Source: Comamonas testosteroni (GTDB lineage Bacteria > Pseudomonadota > Gammaproteobacteria > Burkholderiales > Burkholderiaceae_C). From it: a DNA stretch of 64,000 nt. The notes beneath the pieces were generated by a model that had not been told where the DNA came from, searched no databases, and saw nothing but the letters and a program-made list of their open reading frames with translations. The stretch's first letter is position 1, and each line of letters begins with the position of its first letter. Positions 61,948 through 64,000 of the stretch are shown here, piece by piece. The DNA lies in assembly GCF_003569915.1 (NCBI RefSeq), contig NZ_KZ984461.1, positions 1 to 64,000 of the forward strand, read 5' to 3'. The position numbers and the translations under genes were made by a program.

Positions 61948-63096
61948 ATGTCCGCTTGGGTCCTGCCGGATCACATTGCCGATGTATTGCCCTCAGAGGC
62001 TCGGCACATCGAAGAATTGCGTCGAGGATTGCTCGATACTGCCCGCAGCTATGGCTATGAACTCGTCATGCCACCCATGCTGGAGTATCTGGAGTCCTTG
62101 CTCACGGGTACAGGCGAAGCTCTGGCCCTCCAAACCTCCAAACTGGTCGATCAGCTCTCGGGTCGCACCATGGGCCTGCGCGCCGACATGACGCAGCAAG
62201 TGGCTCGCATTGACGCACATTTGCTCAACCGCAAGGGCGTGACCCGCCTGTGCTACTGCGGTCCCGTGGTCCATGCACGTCCCGATCGTCCCCGCGCCAC
62301 GCGTGAGCCCTTCCAGTTCGGTGCTGAAATCTACGGCCACGAAGGCCTGGAAGCCGATCTGGAAGCCCTGCATCTGGCGCTGGACTGCCTCAAGAGCGCT
62401 GGCGTCAAGGACATCATTGTCGATCTGGCCGATGTGCGCATCGTGCGCAGCCTGCTGGCCGGTGTGATGGTGGATGAGCAGGTGCTGCGCAGCGTGCATG
62501 CCGCATTGGCGGCCAAGAATGCCACCGAGCTAGCGGAGCTGACGGTGAACTTCCCTCAGGCCTCGCGCCAAGGTCTGATGGCCTTGCTGCAACTGTACGG
62601 CGGCATGGAGGTGCTGGACAAGGCTGAAATACAGCTCAAGTCTGTAGCCGGTGTGGCTGACGTGCTATCACATTTGCGTTGGTTGGCGCAGCGTCTGGAC
62701 GGCGTGCAGGTCAGCTTTGACCTCGCCGATCTGCGTGGCTATTCCTACTACAGCGGCACCCGCTTTGCCATCTATGTGCCCAACGGCACGGATGCGCTGG
62801 TACGTGGCGGCCGCTATGACGAAGTCGGTGCCGTATTCGGGCGCAACCGCCCGGCCGCTGGCTTCAGTCTCGATATCAAACAACTGGTGGCTGTCGTGCC
62901 CGAGCGTCCGCTCAAGGCTGCCATCCGCGCCCCCTGGGGTGATGACGTGCAAGCGGCTGCGGCCATTGCCGCATTGCGCCAGCAGGGCGAAACGGTGGTC
63001 TGTGTGCTGCCAGGGCACGAAAGTGAAGTGGACGAGTTCCACTGCGACCGTGAGCTTGCCAAGGTTGGCGGGCAATGGGTCGTGCAGGCCATTTGA
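61948..63096 (+). CDS. hisZ: ATP phosphoribosyltransferase regulatory subunit HisZ
   Basis: 382 residues. A class II synthetase-like fold ([54 protein letters not shown]) without the anticodon-binding domain, as in HisZ rather than HisS. HisZ forms a complex with the short-form HisG and is required for the first step of histidine synthesis and its feedback control. hisG is not in the window. It is followed 37 bases later by purA, a conserved pairing. Confidence 0.93.
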   Translation: MSAWVLPDHIADVLPSEARHIEELRRGLLDTARSYGYELVMPPMLEYLESLLTGTGEALALQTSKLVDQLSGRTMGLRADMTQQVARIDAHLLNRKGVTRLCYCGPVVHARPDRPRATREPFQFGAEIYGHEGLEADLEALHLALDCLKSAGVKDIIVDLADVRIVRSLLAGVMVDEQVLRSVHAALAAKNATELAELTVNFPQASRQGLMALLQLYGGMEVLDKAEIQLKSVAGVADVLSHLRWLAQRLDGVQVSFDLADLRGYSYYSGTRFAIYVPNGTDALVRGGRYDEVGAVFGRNRPAAGFSLDIKQLVAVVPERPLKAAIRAPWGDDVQAAAAIAALRQQGETVVCVLPGHESEVDEFHCDRELAKVGGQWVVQAI

Positions 63097-63109
63097 GGCT
63101 TTTGACTAA

Positions 63110-64000
<891 letters not shown>

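Overview
The window is a 64 kb piece of a GC-rich betaproteobacterial chromosome. Gene content, gene order and intergenic repeats all point to the family Comamonadaceae, most likely Comamonas or a close relative. The strongest evidence is the long collinear block ndk-rlmN-pilW-rodZ-ispG-hisS-yfgM-bamB-der-hfq-hflX-hflK-hflC-hisZ-purA, together with surE-pcm-nlpD and about 15 copies of an intergenic hairpin repeat that starts with a TTGATAGC-like box. No species call can be made from the sequence alone.

Layout. 1-2500 is accessory DNA: the right end of an IS256-type insertion sequence abuts a HipB/HipA toxin-antitoxin pair, followed by about 750 bases of lower-GC sequence with no recognisable gene. 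From 2507 the chromosome backbone begins. 2.5-18 kb holds mostly independent genes: a short-chain dehydrogenase, gshA, a chemotaxis receptor, two small proteins, the ribosome-assembly GTPase rbgA, a PAS-GGDEF-EAL protein, an M20 amidohydrolase, a DHH phosphoesterase, truC, a RarD-like permease, meso-diaminopimelate dehydrogenase and an MFS exporter. 18-28 kb holds small calycin-like and lipoprotein genes, an exported M23 peptidase, an uncharacterised MBL/FAD-monooxygenase/DUF2783/LuxR cluster with a perfect 20-bp palindrome upstream, a PaiB-like protein and a DUF945 gene followed by a 20-residue membrane peptide. 28-41 kb holds glnS, aroQ-hydrolase-arfB, an esterase, an EmrE-type exporter, a ParD-like/methionine aminopeptidase pair, NDH-2, a ClsC-like phospholipase D, PhoD and a quinone oxidoreductase.

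41.4-48 kb is surE-pcm-nlpD-rluD and scpB-rluB. The rpoS gene that often follows nlpD in other proteobacteria is not there. 48-64 kb is the collinear housekeeping block (nucleotide supply, rRNA/tRNA modification, pilus assembly, cell shape, isoprenoid and histidyl-tRNA synthesis, outer-membrane assembly, ribosome GTPases, Hfq, the FtsH-modulating HflKC complex, HisZ). It ends inside purA.

The observations I rate highest are the hairpin repeat family, one copy of which has been absorbed into the scpB reading frame; the 20-residue membrane peptide behind the DUF945 gene; the ParD-like/MetAP pair with a perfect operator-like palindrome; and the 20-bp palindrome in front of the MBL/FAD/DUF2783/LuxR cluster. 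All functional statements are from reading the sequence by eye; no database search was run.
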